NCBI RefSeq assembly: GCF_039534975.1
Contig: NZ_BAAAWH010000001.1
Span: forward strand, 372,001-436,000
Origin: Microbacterium terregens
Lineage (GTDB): Bacteria; Actinomycetota; Actinomycetes; Actinomycetales; Microbacteriaceae
DNA length: 64,000 bases
Direction of reading: 5' to 3'
The first letter of the stretch is position 1, and each line of letters opens with the position of its first letter. The position numbers were made by a program, and so were the translations under genes. Below, piece after piece: positions 33,148 to 45,511 of this stretch. The notes beneath the pieces were generated by a model. The model was not told the DNA's origin. It saw only the letters and a list, made by a program, of their open reading frames with translations, and did no database searches.

Positions 33148-35796
33148 TCAGGATGCCGGGACCAGGGTCAGCGTGTGGGTGGCGGCCGCGTCGACCGCGG
33201 TCGGGCTGAACGCCCAGGGCGTCAGCTCCACCCGCTGCCACGCCGGCGTCTGATCCACGTAGTTGGGGTGGAACGCGTGGCCGCTCGCGCCGGTGAGATG
33301 GTTCCAGCCGGACTCGTCGAAGTCCGACAGGTCGACCACCATGCGCATCGACGGGACCGTGACCGTCTCGAACCCGACCCCGATGTTCCAGCCGGTCGCG
33401 TTGGTCACCGACGTCCCGCCGCCGACGGGATACGGGCCGCGGTTGAACAGCATCTCGATCGGCGCGATGCCGGATGAGCCGAACGTGCCGCTGGTGAGCG
33501 ACAGGGCGTGCAGCGAGCCCCAGTTCCACTTCGTCGGGTTGTCGCCCTGCATCGCGACCAGCCGGTCGTACGCCCGGTCCGCGGCGTACGCGAGCATCTC
33601 ATCGCGGCCGTCGATGTCGAGCTCGGCGTTGGTCCACCACTCCGAGGCGGGATCTTCGAGCAGCTCGTCGACGACGAGGAACAGACGACCCTGCCCGGTG
33701 ACGGGTGCGGGCGCTTCGCGTCCGGCGACGAAGAGGTCGGTCACCAGTTCGTCCCAGAGCACGTTCGCGTAGGCCGCGGCATCCGAGTCGGCATTGTTCT
33801 GCGCATCCCAGGAGCGCAGCAGGTCCAGCGCGGCGTCCGGGCCGCGGCGACCGGTCTCGATGTCCATGTACGCCGAGGCGAGCTGTCTGCCCATCACGAA
33901 TTCGTTGTCGGCCTGGATTTCGCGCATGTCGTCCACGGTCAGTTCGCCCATCGCGGACTTGCGCTGGATCAGATCGACGATGCGCGCGGCACGCCACCCG
34001 TAATCCCAGTCGTCCGTCAGGAAGTACGGGAACGTCTCGGTCACGATCGCATTGTTGGCCGTGACGATGTAGCCGGAGGCGGGATTGAACGAGGTCGGCA
34101 GCTCCTCGAACGGGATGAAGCCCTGCCACGCGTATGCCGAGTCCCACCCGGGCTGGGGCAGAGAGCCGTCGCCGGCGCCGCGGATCGGCAGCATGCCGGG
34201 AGTCTGATAGCCGATGTTCCCGTCGACGTCGGCGTAGACGAGGTTCTGCGCGGGCACGCTGAACTGGGCGGCGGCGGCGCGGAACGCGTCGAAGTCCTGC
34301 GCCACATTGAGGGCGAAGATGGATGCCGCGGTGGTGCCGGGCGTGAGCGCGGTCCACTTCAGGCTGACGGCATACTCCCCCTCGGGCGGTGTCGCGGGGG
34401 CAGCGGCGATCCCGTCCGTGCCCATCATCGGGTCGGCGGCCATCGCGTCGAAATCGGGCGTGAGGCCCGACACGATCGGTCCGTTTCCTGTCGAGCGGAT
34501 GCGCAGTTCGACGTCGTCGCCTCCCGCGACGCGGATCGTCTCGGTCCGCTCCTCCAGCGGGATCAGCTGCCCGTCGCGCCAGTACGACTCGCCCTCCAGC
34601 TTTTCGAGGTAGAGATCGGTGACGTCGGTGGTGAGGTTGGTGAACCCCCAGGCGATGCGGCTGTTGTGCCCGATGACCACACCGGGGACCCCGGAGAAGC
34701 CGAAGCCCGAGACATCGAAGGGGCAGCTCTCCGTCGCGACGCGGCACCTCAGGCCCACCTGGTGCCACACGCTGGGCAGCGCAGCGCCGAGGTGCGGGTC
34801 GTTCGCAAGCAGCGGCATCCCGGTCTCGGTCAGGTCGCCCGACACCACCCACGAATTCGAGCCGATGCCCTCCCCGGCGCCGCCGACCAGCGCACTGACG
34901 GCCTGCAGAACGTCGTCCGCCTCGGTCCACTCGATCGACGCCGAGGCGACCCCGGCATCGGCCGGACCGGTCGCGATCGCCGACTGCGTCGACGAGAGGG
35001 TGGGGACGATCACCGGGTGGCGATCGTAGGGATAGTCCGGGTAGAGCCCGGCGATCTGCTCGGGGGTGAGCGTGGTCGCCAGCAGAGCCCGCTCGCTCTC
35101 GGTCTCGAGGTTGGAGCGCAGGTCCCACGCCATGGCCTTCAGCCACGCGACCGAGTCCTCCGGCGTCCACGGTTCGATCTCGTAGTCTGCGTTCTGCAGT
35201 CCGAGGATCGCGTATTCGAGGGACGCGTCGGCACCGTCGTGGTCGGCGAGGTAGGCGTTGACTCCCTCGGCATACGCGTCGTAGTAGGACGCGATCCGAG
35301 GCTCGAGCGCGGCGACCTCTGCCGCGGCGACCTCGCGCCAGCCGAGTGTGCGCAGGAACGAGTCGGTCTCCAGCTGGGACGCGCCGAAGAGCTCCGAGAG
35401 TCGGCCGCTGGTGACGTGGCGGCGGAAGTCCATCTCCCAGAAGCGGTCCTGCGCGTGCACGTAGCCCTGGGCGAAGAACAGATCGTCGCTGCCGGAGGCC
35501 GTGATCGTCGGGATGCCGAGATCGTCCCGCTGAACGGTGACCTCGCGGTCCAGGCCCTGGACGGCGACAGTCCCGTCCCGCTGCGGGAAGGAGCGCTGAA
35601 TGGTCCACACCACGAAGCCGGCGGCGATCAGTGCGACGACGGTGACGCCTGCGACGATGCCGAACACCGTCGCACCGACGATGCGTCCGACGGAACGCGT
35701 ACGGGGCTGATCCGTCCCCTGGGTCGTGGTGGGCGCGGTGACGGGCTTCAGCATTGAAGGGCTTTCGAGTGAGGTGCCGGGGGAACGCGGTGTCAT
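33148..35796 (-). CDS. Penicillin-acylase-family hydrolase (Ntn hydrolase)
   Basis: An 868-882 residue member of the penicillin amidase family (peptidase S45), which hydrolyses amide bonds of acylated substrates such as penicillins, acyl-homoserine lactones or small peptides. One transmembrane signal anchor (about 39-66) suggests an extracytoplasmic, membrane-tethered precursor. The alpha chain includes FFAQGYVHAQDRFWEMDF. The autocatalytic cleavage site precedes the N-terminal nucleophile serine of the beta chain in GIGSNSW (Ser313 from the first ATG). Other family segments are LANDPHL and the IAWGFTN region. ATG 35754 (MLKPVTAP) is an equally plausible start. It is convergent with mrpG. The natural substrate is unknown. 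Confidence 0.9.
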   Translation of the reverse strand: MTPRSPGTSLESPSMLKPVTAPTTTQGTDQPRTRSVGRIVGATVFGIVAGVTVVALIAAGFVVWTIQRSFPQRDGTVAVQGLDREVTVQRDDLGIPTITASGSDDLFFAQGYVHAQDRFWEMDFRRHVTSGRLSELFGASQLETDSFLRTLGWREVAAAEVAALEPRIASYYDAYAEGVNAYLADHDGADASLEYAILGLQNADYEIEPWTPEDSVAWLKAMAWDLRSNLETESERALLATTLTPEQIAGLYPDYPYDRHPVIVPTLSSTQSAIATGPADAGVASASIEWTEADDVLQAVSALVGGAGEGIGSNSWVVSGDLTETGMPLLANDPHLGAALPSVWHQVGLRCRVATESCPFDVSGFGFSGVPGVVIGHNSRIAWGFTNLTTDVTDLYLEKLEGESYWRDGQLIPLEERTETIRVAGGDDVELRIRSTGNGPIVSGLTPDFDAMAADPMMGTDGIAAAPATPPEGEYAVSLKWTALTPGTTAASIFALNVAQDFDAFRAAAAQFSVPAQNLVYADVDGNIGYQTPGMLPIRGAGDGSLPQPGWDSAYAWQGFIPFEELPTSFNPASGYIVTANNAIVTETFPYFLTDDWDYGWRAARIVDLIQRKSAMGELTVDDMREIQADNEFVMGRQLASAYMDIETGRRGPDAALDLLRSWDAQNNADSDAAAYANVLWDELVTDLFVAGREAPAPVTGQGRLFLVVDELLEDPASEWWTNAELDIDGRDEMLAYAADRAYDRLVAMQGDNPTKWNWGSLHALSLTSGTFGSSGIAPIEMLFNRGPYPVGGGTSVTNATGWNIGVGFETVTVPSMRMVVDLSDFDESGWNHLTGASGHAFHPNYVDQTPAWQRVELTPWAFSPTAVDAAATHTLTLVPAS

Positions 35797-35901
35797 GCAC
35801 CGCGATCCGCAGTCCCACGCTTTCGGGTCGCGCGGGCACTGTCAGGCATCGTAACCCCCAGACCTCGCCATGCTGAAGCCTTTGTCGAAGGAGAACGAGG
35901 T

Positions 35902-35918
35902 CCGCCCGTCATGGGCGG
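35902..35918 (-). terminator. Hairpin downstream of argG
   Basis: CCGCCC/GGGCGG with a 5-base loop lies seven bases past the argG stop codon on the reverse strand. It is short, with no T run, so support is moderate. Confidence 0.45.
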
Positions 35919-35924
35919 TGGATC

Positions 35925-38636
<2,712 letters not shown>

Positions 38637-38647
<11 letters not shown>

Positions 38648-39383
38648 GCGGGGCGTCGGGCGCGGCACGCGCCGATCGCTCGCGGTGTGCTTCGGCGCGG
38701 CGCCGGCCCCACCAGATCACGAGAGCGCCGATCGCGGTGAGGACCAGGGCGATGAGGACGAAGCGCACACCCACCCCGAAGTATCCGCCCATTCCGAGCA
38801 GGCCCCCCGGCGCCGCCTGCGGGTTGAAGAACGTGTAGGGGTACCAGAACGGCTCGCCGTTGCGCGGATCGACGATGAAGGGACCACGGGCCAGCGTGTA
38901 GAACCCCCACATGATCGGGTAGAGGGGAAGGATCGCCAGAACGCTCCAGGGGAGGGCGCGCCTGCGGGGCGCGAAGAGGAGGTCGGCCAGCAGGAACAGC
39001 GGGATGACGAGGTGAACCACCTCATTGGACCAGATCACCCGGGTCCCCTCCGGCAGCGGCGGCGTGCGGAGGAGGACGTTGTACACGATGCCCGTCCAGA
39101 TCAGATACGTCGTGACGGCGGCCAGCGCCGCCTCCACGACGAGCGGCTCCTCGGCCCCGCGGCGGTGCTCCCACCACAGCCACATCGCCGCACCGCCCAG
39201 GGTGAGCATGGTCAGGATGTTCGTCTGAACGGAGAACAAGCTGAAGAAATTCGCAGCCGTCGTGGGCACGTCCCAACCCCGGTCGACTGCGGCACGGGTG
39301 CTTGCGATGAACTGGACGGTCAAGGCCACCGCGATCAGGACGGCGGCGGCGGCACGCGCGACCGCCCAGGCCTTCACATTCAC
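38637..39383 (-). CDS. Pr6Pr-family six-helix membrane protein
   Basis: A 248-residue protein with six to seven transmembrane helices, matching the architecture of the Pr6Pr (FAR-17a/AIG1-like) family. Typical segments are NFFSLFSVQTNILTML near 46-61, TGIVYNVLL, and HLVIPLFLLADLLFAPRR near 125-142. Family members include probable integral-membrane enzymes, but no bacterial activity is established to my knowledge. It overlaps the convergent P450 gene end by 11 bases. The hydrophilic C-terminus is arginine/alanine rich. Confidence 0.82.
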
Positions 39384-39572
39384 CGCCCGCTCCGCGTGGC
39401 CGTGCGCAGCGATCGTCGCGGGTGCCCCGGCCCCAGTGCCGTCATGTTCGTCACCCTATCCGCCCATGCGGATTGCGCAGGTCAACGCACGGAAGCGGTC
39501 CCGTCTGTCGGTGGGGTCAGACTAGCCCTGGATAGGATGGGGTGTAACCGTCCGATAACGGGGGAGTAGCCC

Positions 39573-40859
39573 ATGCCAGGCATCGTCATCATCGGCGTCC
39601 AGTGGGGAGACGAGGGCAAGGGCAAAGCGACCGACCTCCTCGGAGGCCGTACCGACTGGGTCGTCAAGTTCAACGGCGGCAACAATGCGGGTCACACCGT
39701 GGTCATCGGCGACGAGAAGTACGCGCTGCACCTGCTGCCCTCCGGCATCCTCTCACCGGGCGTCACGCCCGTGATCGGGAACGGCGTCGTGGTCGATCTC
39801 GAAGTGCTCTTCGCCGAACTCGAGGCGTTGAACGCACGCGGAGTCGACACGTCGCGTCTCCAGATCAGCGCCAATGCGCACATCATCACGCAGTACCACC
39901 GCGTTCTGGACAAGGTCACCGAGCGCTTCCTCGGCAAGCGGATGATCGGCACGACCGGTCGTGGCATCGGTCCGGCGTACGCCGACAAGATCAACCGCGT
40001 CGGCATCCGCGTGCAGGACCTCTTCGACGAGAACATCCTGCGCCAGAAGGTCGAGGGCGCGCTCGATCAGAAGAACCACCTGCTGGTGAAGGTCTTCAAC
40101 CGGCGCGCGATCACGTGCGACGAGATCGTCGAGGACCTGCTCTCCTACGCGGAACGGCTGCGTCCCATGGTCAGCGACACCTCGCTGCTGCTCAGCGACG
40201 CCCTGGATGCCGGCGACGTGGTGGTCTTCGAGGGCGGCCAGGCGACGATGCTCGACGTCGACCACGGTACCTATCCCTTCGTGACGTCCTCGTCCGCGAC
40301 CGCCGGTGGCGCGGCCACGGGCGGCGGCGTCGGACCGAACCGGCTGGACCGCATCGTCGGGATCGTCAAGGCCTACACGACGCGGGTGGGTTCGGGTCCC
40401 TTCCCGACGGAGCTCTTCGACGAGCAGGGCGAATGGCTGCGCTCGCGAGGCTTCGAATTCGGCACCACGACGGGCCGCCCGCGACGGGTCGGCTGGTACG
40501 ACGCGCCCATCACGCGCTACGCCACCCGCATCAACGGCATCACCGATCTCGTGCTCACCAAACTCGACATCCTGACCGGCCTCGATGTGATCCCGGTCTG
40601 CGTGGCCTACGACGTCGACGGCGTCCGCTTCGACGAGGTGCCGGTCAACCAGTCCGACTTCCACCACGCGAAGCCCATCCTCGAATACCTTCCGGGGTGG
40701 ACCGAGGACATCTCCGGCGCGCGCACATTCGAAGAGCTGCCGCTGGCCGCGCAGGACTACGTGCTCACGCTCGAGCAGATGAGTGGAACCCGCATCTCGG
40801 TGATCGGTGTGGGCGCGGCGCGCGACGCCGTCATCGTGCGCCACGATCTGATCGACTGA
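39573..40859 (+). CDS. purA: Adenylosuccinate synthetase
   Basis: A 428-residue enzyme that makes adenylosuccinate from IMP, aspartate and GTP, the first committed step to AMP. The GTP loop [16 protein letters not shown] lies at about 8-23 with the catalytic aspartate, and [10 protein letters not shown] holds the histidine. The IMP-binding [14 protein letters not shown] and the C-terminal [10 protein letters not shown] segment are present. The length is standard. GGGGGAG precedes ATG 39573. The stop codon TGA (40857-40859) coincides with the first base of a 59-bp tandem repeat, beyond which the lactonase gene begins. Confidence 0.96.
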   Translation: MPGIVIIGVQWGDEGKGKATDLLGGRTDWVVKFNGGNNAGHTVVIGDEKYALHLLPSGILSPGVTPVIGNGVVVDLEVLFAELEALNARGVDTSRLQISANAHIITQYHRVLDKVTERFLGKRMIGTTGRGIGPAYADKINRVGIRVQDLFDENILRQKVEGALDQKNHLLVKVFNRRAITCDEIVEDLLSYAERLRPMVSDTSLLLSDALDAGDVVVFEGGQATMLDVDHGTYPFVTSSSATAGGAATGGGVGPNRLDRIVGIVKAYTTRVGSGPFPTELFDEQGEWLRSRGFEFGTTTGRPRRVGWYDAPITRYATRINGITDLVLTKLDILTGLDVIPVCVAYDVDGVRFDEVPVNQSDFHHAKPILEYLPGWTEDISGARTFEELPLAAQDYVLTLEQMSGTRISVIGVGAARDAVIVRHDLID

Positions 40860-40974
40860 TGCGCCCCTTCGACGGCCTCAGGGACCGCGAAGCGCATGAG
40901 CGGGACGGAACCCGCTGATGCGCCCCTTCGACGGGCTCAGGGACCGCGAAGCGCATGAGCGGGACGGAACCCGC
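40857..40974. repeat. 59-bp tandem repeat, two copies (family B)
   Basis: Copies 40857-40915 and 40916-40974 differ at one base (CGGCCTC versus CGGGCTC). A third partial copy of the first eight bases (TGATGCGC) continues into the lactonase start. Each unit contains CCCTTCGACGG-type and CTCAGGGACC-type sequence and an inverted repeat GCGCATGAGCGGG/CCCGCTGATGCGC with a 6-base loop. The array lies exactly at the purA stop/lactonase start junction. Confidence 0.9.
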
Positions 40975-40976
40975 TG

Positions 40977-42158
40977 ATGCGCTTCTGGCTCGGGGGTTAC
41001 ACGGCGCGTTCGGCAGGCACCGCGACCGGCATAGGCACTCTTCTGGCAGGCGATGCCGATGACCCCTTGGCCGGCGGGCAGCTCCGATTCGCCGGGGATG
41101 CCGCAGCCACCGACGGCTCGCCCTCCTGGCTCGCCGCGCATCCGACGCTCGATGTGATCTACGCGGCGATGGAGGATGCCGGCACCGTGCGGGCCTTCCA
41201 TCGCACCGGCGAGACCTCGTTCGTTCCACTCGGCGGGCCGGTCGCCGCCGGCGACGCCGTGTGCCACGTCGCGGTCGCCCCCGACGGCGGATCGCTCGTC
41301 GCGGCCTGCTGGGGAGACGGGCGCGTCGTCCGGATGAGTCTGGATGCCGCGGGCCGACCCTCCGCGCCGACTCTCGCCGCCGCGGCCGGCGTCTCGGACG
41401 AGTCGGACTCCACCGGGCCGCCGGGCGGCGGCATCGACCTCGCGCAGGCCGCCCGTGCGCTCCGCGCCGCTGCCGGCGATCAATACGCGCATCTCGTGCC
41501 GGACTACGACGCGGCCGAACCCGAACCGGTCGCGCCGACCGTGACGGATGACGCGGCATCCCCCGTCTCCCGCGCCCATCAGGCGGTCTTTCTGCCGGCC
41601 GGTCTGGTGGCGACCACGGATCTGGGGCTCGACCGGGTGCGGTTCTGGCGGACGACCCCGGAGGGGCTGCGGCCCGTCCAGGACGTGGCGCTGCCACTGG
41701 GCACCGGACCGCGGCACATGGTCTGGCACCCGAGCGGGCATCTCTACGTCGTCACGGAGTTCAGCTGCGAGGTCTACGCACTGGCCGCCGACATCACCGG
41801 ATCCTGGCGGATCGTCGCCGGGACGCCGCTCGCGATGGGGATCCTCCCCGGTGACGCCGCTGCGGAGCTCGCGGCATCCCGCGATGGGGAATTCCTCTAT
41901 GCGGGCGTGCGCGGCAGCAACACCATCGCAACCCTGCGCGTGCGCGGCGCAGGCGATTCCCTCACCCCGGTGGCACTCGCGGATTCGGGTGTGCAGTGGC
42001 CACGCCATCACCTCGTCGTGCGCGACACACTGCTGGTGGCGGGACAGCGCTCGGACGAGGTCGCGTCGCTGACGCTCGATCTGCGCACCGGCGTCCCCGG
42101 GCGGGTGCGGCATCGCGTCGAGGCCCCGTCGCCGACGTGCCTGCTGGTCGCGCGGTGA
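40977..42158 (+). CDS. Lactonase-family beta-propeller protein
   Basis: A 393-residue protein of the 6-phosphogluconolactonase-like seven-bladed propeller (YbhE/Pgl) family. The N-terminus RFWLGGYTA is typical, and blade repeats such as HPTLDVIYAAMED, VAPDGGSLVAACWGDG, GTGPRHMVWHPSGHLYVVTE and ASRDGEFLYAGVRGSNTIA contain the family histidines. It may hydrolyse 6-phosphogluconolactone or another lactone, though many homologues are uncharacterised. Its ATG lies inside the arm of the repeat element that follows purA, and GGGACGGA in the repeat serves as its ribosome-binding region. Co-transcription with purA is likely. Confidence 0.87.
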   Translation: MRFWLGGYTARSAGTATGIGTLLAGDADDPLAGGQLRFAGDAAATDGSPSWLAAHPTLDVIYAAMEDAGTVRAFHRTGETSFVPLGGPVAAGDAVCHVAVAPDGGSLVAACWGDGRVVRMSLDAAGRPSAPTLAAAAGVSDESDSTGPPGGGIDLAQAARALRAAAGDQYAHLVPDYDAAEPEPVAPTVTDDAASPVSRAHQAVFLPAGLVATTDLGLDRVRFWRTTPEGLRPVQDVALPLGTGPRHMVWHPSGHLYVVTEFSCEVYALAADITGSWRIVAGTPLAMGILPGDAAAELAASRDGEFLYAGVRGSNTIATLRVRGAGDSLTPVALADSGVQWPRHHLVVRDTLLVAGQRSDEVASLTLDLRTGVPGRVRHRVEAPSPTCLLVAR

Positions 42159-42204
42159 ACGCGATGCGGGCCCGCCGGGCCCGAGCGCGCGATGACGGAG
42201 GCCG

Positions 42205-43026
42205 CTAGGCCCTCTCGTCGTGCTGCGCACGGTCGGCGAGCCGCTGCAGCTGCCATCGGTGCACGTCGCCGAGCCAATCCAACGGCGCCGCCGGACCGAC
42301 CCGCGGGTCATGGGGATCGCGTCCGATGAGGAGCTCCTGAACGTACGCGCGATCAAGGTCGATTCGCGCTCGCAGCTGCGCCCTTCCCCCGACGGACCCG
42401 TGACCGGGGATGACGACCTCGACGGCCTCGGCCACACCCTCGAACAGCCGCAGGGCGGCGAGGTAGTCCTCGATCGGATTCTCCGCGTCCAGGTCGAGGA
42501 AGGGCATCAGGATGTCCGAGAGCATGTCGCCGGCGACGAGGACGGCGGGGCCCTCGATCAGCAAGGCCGCATGGCCCGGGGCGTGGGCCCGATGCTCGAT
42601 GATCCGGATTTCGGGGCCTTGCCACGGGATGTGCGATGCGTCGGCAGGCACAGCGGTGACGAGGCCGAACAGGTCCATCGGGATCTCATCGGCGTATTCG
42701 GGTGGCACGCCCTGCGCGACGAGCGCCTGCCATCCCTCGTTCGAGAGCACACTCCGCATGGCGGCGGCACAACGGGCCGTGCCGTACCGAGGCACGTCGC
42801 CGAAGCTCCCGTGCCAGAGCACGTGGTCCCAATCGGGATGGGTCGAGAAGCCAGCGACGACCGGCTGACCCAGCTCGCGGAGGTCGTGCGCCAGGTCGAC
42901 CATCTCATCGGCTGTTATGCCGGGGTCGATGAGAAGCACTCCGTCCTCGCCCTGCACGACGGTGGAATTGCTCCGGATGAACGCGCTCTCGTGAACGAGG
43001 ACGTCCTCAGCGATCTGCGTGAGCAT
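42205..43026 (-). CDS. MBL-fold metallo-hydrolase
   Basis: A 273-residue metallo-beta-lactamase-fold protein. The metal site is visible: STHPDWDHVLWHG (about 61-73) is a variant of HxHxDH, a later histidine lies in HAPGHAAL (about 153-160), aspartate in VAGDMLSD, and the C-terminal histidine in VIPGHGSVGG. The first histidine of the usual HxHxDH is replaced by threonine (THPDWDH), so the metal complement may differ. The substrate is unknown. It is transcribed in the same direction as the upstream exporter gene, about 83 bp apart. Confidence 0.87.
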   Translation of the reverse strand: MLTQIAEDVLVHESAFIRSNSTVVQGEDGVLLIDPGITADEMVDLAHDLRELGQPVVAGFSTHPDWDHVLWHGSFGDVPRYGTARCAAAMRSVLSNEGWQALVAQGVPPEYADEIPMDLFGLVTAVPADASHIPWQGPEIRIIEHRAHAPGHAALLIEGPAVLVAGDMLSDILMPFLDLDAENPIEDYLAALRLFEGVAEAVEVVIPGHGSVGGRAQLRARIDLDRAYVQELLIGRDPHDPRVGPAAPLDWLGDVHRWQLQRLADRAQHDERA

Positions 43027-43109
43027 GAGATACCTTTCGCGTGTGGAGCGGGCGGGGCCGTTCGATCCCGGCGGTCGATCCGCTCATTGGTGGATGCTGT
43101 CACGGTCGT

Positions 43110-43949
43110 TCAGCCCAGCGCCATGGCCGCGACGGCGAGAGTGCAGATGCCGATGCCCGCTCGTTGACCCATGGCGACCCGCTCCTTCAGGAGACCGGCG
43201 GCGAGCAGCACGGTGACGGCCGGGTAGAAGGATGCGAGAACGCCCGCGATGCCGAGGCCGGTCGCTCCGGTTGCTCCGAGAAAGGCGAGGGTGCCCAGAG
43301 CGCCGAGAACGCCGGCGGCACTGCCCCACCCCAGCACACCGCGTGACGGGCGCCAGACCTGTCTGAGTCCAACTGCGGTGAGGATCGTCAGGATCGCTCC
43401 GATCAGTTGGTTGGCGGCAAGCGGCAGCAGCCCGGCGTCATCGGAGATCTGGGCCAGGGCGATGAACAGGATGCCGAAACCCACGCCCGCGAGGATGCCG
43501 TCCACAAGTGCTCCTCGCGCGTGCGTCTTTCGATCCGAGGTGGTCTTGCGCGAGATCAACCAGATTCCCGGCAGCGCGGCCAGCATTCCGACCCAGACCA
43601 ACCAGCCGGGGCGTTCACCGAAGGTCACTCCCGCCAGGACGGGGAGAACGGCCGCACCGACTGCTGAGATGGGCGCGACGAGGCCCATTCGGCCGCGGGC
43701 GAGCCCCCGGTACAGGAAGATGCTGCCGGTCGCCGAGCCGATTCCGGCCAGGGCCGCCCAGGCGAAATCCAGTGCGACGGGACGGCCCGGCAACGTGAGA
43801 CCGCCGACGATCATCACCACTGCCCCGGCGCCCTGCCCCACCAGCACGACCTGCCAGGAGGAGTGCCGCCGCGAACCGACGCCGCCGATGAAGTCTGAAG
43901 CGCCGTAGGCCACAGCCGAGGCGAGCGCCAGGAGGATGCCGATGCTCAT
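43110..43949 (-). CDS. EamA/DMT-family transporter
   Basis: A 279-residue protein with ten predicted transmembrane helices arranged as two five-helix EamA repeats. It is a member of the drug/metabolite transporter superfamily, whose members mostly export amino acids or other metabolites. Visible segments are AYGASDFIGG near the N-terminus and GATGATGLGIAGVLASFYPAVTVLLA near the end of the second repeat. ATG 43949 is preferred; the open frame extends to 44117 across the divergent regulator gene. The divergent MocR-type regulator 75 bp away suggests ligand-controlled expression. Confidence 0.87.
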   Translation of the reverse strand: MSIGILLALASAVAYGASDFIGGVGSRRHSSWQVVLVGQGAGAVVMIVGGLTLPGRPVALDFAWAALAGIGSATGSIFLYRGLARGRMGLVAPISAVGAAVLPVLAGVTFGERPGWLVWVGMLAALPGIWLISRKTTSDRKTHARGALVDGILAGVGFGILFIALAQISDDAGLLPLAANQLIGAILTILTAVGLRQVWRPSRGVLGWGSAAGVLGALGTLAFLGATGATGLGIAGVLASFYPAVTVLLAAGLLKERVAMGQRAGIGICTLAVAAMALG

Positions 43950-43972
43950 GCCACCGAGCCTGTCGCCGATGC

Positions 43973-44014
43973 GGTCCGGAATGAAGGTCCGCTTCGGTTC
44001 CCAAGAAGTGGACC
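43973..44014. promoter_or_regulatory. Candidate MocR operator half-sites
   Basis: GGTCC occurs at 43973-43977 and 43986-43990 (13 bp apart), and its inverse GGACC at 44010-44014. All lie between the divergent exporter and MocR-type regulator. Direct plus inverted half-sites are typical of MocR/PdxR operators. The assignment is inference. Confidence 0.4.
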
Positions 44015-44024
44015 ATTTGATGTA

Positions 44025-45491
44025 ATGGGTCGCATGACGGTCGACTGGGGCCGGGGTGGCCCCGACCTGCTCGTGGCGGTCGACCGTGACGCCGGACCAC
44101 TGCGGACTCAGATCCAAGATCAGTTGCGGGCGGCGATACGCGACCAGCGGCTCGGCGCCGGCGAGCGTCTGCCATCGACTCGGCGCCTCGCCGAGCTGCT
44201 CGAAGTCGCACGCGGCACGGTCGTCGACGTCTACGAGCAGTTGCTCGCCGAGGGCTATCTCGAGTCCACGGTCGGCTCCGGGACGCGGGTGGCGGCGATC
44301 GGGTCATCCGGCGGGTCGGCCCGTCGCGCTCCCGTTGTCGTTTCGGCTCCGTCCTCGCCCCGGCCGGTCGACTTCGAATACGGCATCCCCGATCTGCGTT
44401 CGGTGCCGTTGAGTGACTGGAGTTGGGCGGTGTCCAAGGCGACACAGACCCTCCCGACGGCGGCCTTGGGTGACGAGGACCTCGCCGGCTCGCGGAACCT
44501 GCGGGAGGTCGTCACCGCTTACCACCGCCGGGTTCGGGCGGGCTGGGCCACCGCCGAGGACGCGATCATCGTCTCGGGTTTCCGGCAGGGACTCGCGTTC
44601 GCCCTCGCAACGCTGGCGCGTCAGGGGATACCGCGCATCGCGCTGGAGGATCCCGGTCCACGCGACCACGCGTTGATCGCCCGGCGTGCGGGCCTCGAAG
44701 CCGTCCCGGTTCCCGTCGACGATCACGGACTCGACGTGGGGCGTCTGCGCCGGTCCGGGGCGCGAGCGGTGCTGCTCACACCGGCACACCAGTGCCCCAC
44801 CGGTGTCGTGCTCGGCCCCTCACGGCGACGCGACCTGATCGCCTGGGCGGACGAGGTGGACGGGGTGATCCTCGAGGACGACTACGACGCCGAGTTCCGA
44901 TACGACCGGCAGCCGGTGGGCTCACTGCAGGGGCTGAACCCCGCCCGCGTGATCGCCCTGGGATCGGTCAGCAAGACACTCGCCCCCACGATCCGGCTCG
45001 GCTGGGTTTTCGCACCACCGCGCTTCGCAGCCGGCATCGTCGAAGAGAAGCGGCTCAGCAGTCGCGGCGCACCCGGCCTGGACCAGGAAGCGCTGGCGCT
45101 GCTCATGGAGACCGGCCGGTTCGATCGTCACTTGCGACGCGTGCGGGAGATCTATCGCACCCGTCGGGACTTACTGGCAGCCGAGGTCGAGCATGCCTTC
45201 GGACCCGGCCGGCTGCGCGGGCTGGCAGCCGGCTGTCACGCGCTGCTGCACCTGCCCGACGGATCGTCCGAGCGCGGCGTGGCGGCGGCTGCGGAGACCA
45301 TGGGCGTGCGCGTCAATCCCCTCAGCCACTACCGGTTCGTGACCGAAGACGGCCGGGCCGCGCCCCTCGGGTTCCCACCCGCTCTCGTCCTCGGCTTCGG
45401 CAACGTGGACGAGCAGCAGCTCCGCCGCGGCATCCGTATCCTGGCACGGGCAGCCGAACGACACGCTGGACCGGCCCGCGAGCGCGAGTAA
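44025..45491 (+). CDS. MocR/PdxR-family transcriptional regulator (GntR DNA-binding domain fused to aminotransferase fold)
   Basis: A 488-residue regulator. The N-terminal GntR winged helix (about 20-90) has GERLPSTRRLAELLEVARGT. The C-terminal fold-type I aminotransferase domain (about 120-480) retains the PLP lysine in SVSKTLAPTIRLGW and the cofactor-contacting LTPAHQCPTG and EDDYDAEF segments. These proteins bind PLP or PLP-amino acid adducts and control vitamin B6, GABA or exporter genes. Divergence from a DMT exporter suggests that exporter is the target. The start is ATG 44025, with ATG 44034 as an alternative; a strong ribosome-binding site is not evident. Confidence 0.9.
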   Translation: MGRMTVDWGRGGPDLLVAVDRDAGPLRTQIQDQLRAAIRDQRLGAGERLPSTRRLAELLEVARGTVVDVYEQLLAEGYLESTVGSGTRVAAIGSSGGSARRAPVVVSAPSSPRPVDFEYGIPDLRSVPLSDWSWAVSKATQTLPTAALGDEDLAGSRNLREVVTAYHRRVRAGWATAEDAIIVSGFRQGLAFALATLARQGIPRIALEDPGPRDHALIARRAGLEAVPVPVDDHGLDVGRLRRSGARAVLLTPAHQCPTGVVLGPSRRRDLIAWADEVDGVILEDDYDAEFRYDRQPVGSLQGLNPARVIALGSVSKTLAPTIRLGWVFAPPRFAAGIVEEKRLSSRGAPGLDQEALALLMETGRFDRHLRRVREIYRTRRDLLAAEVEHAFGPGRLRGLAAGCHALLHLPDGSSERGVAAAAETMGVRVNPLSHYRFVTEDGRAAPLGFPPALVLGFGNVDEQQLRRGIRILARAAERHAGPARERE

Positions 45492-45511
45492 GCCCGCGCG
45501 CGCAGTGATCG

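Noticed and set aside
35861..35890. Sequence CTGAAGCCTTTGTCGAAGG resembling the family B repeat core
   Set aside because: It matches only loosely (gaps and several mismatches), so I did not count it as a copy.
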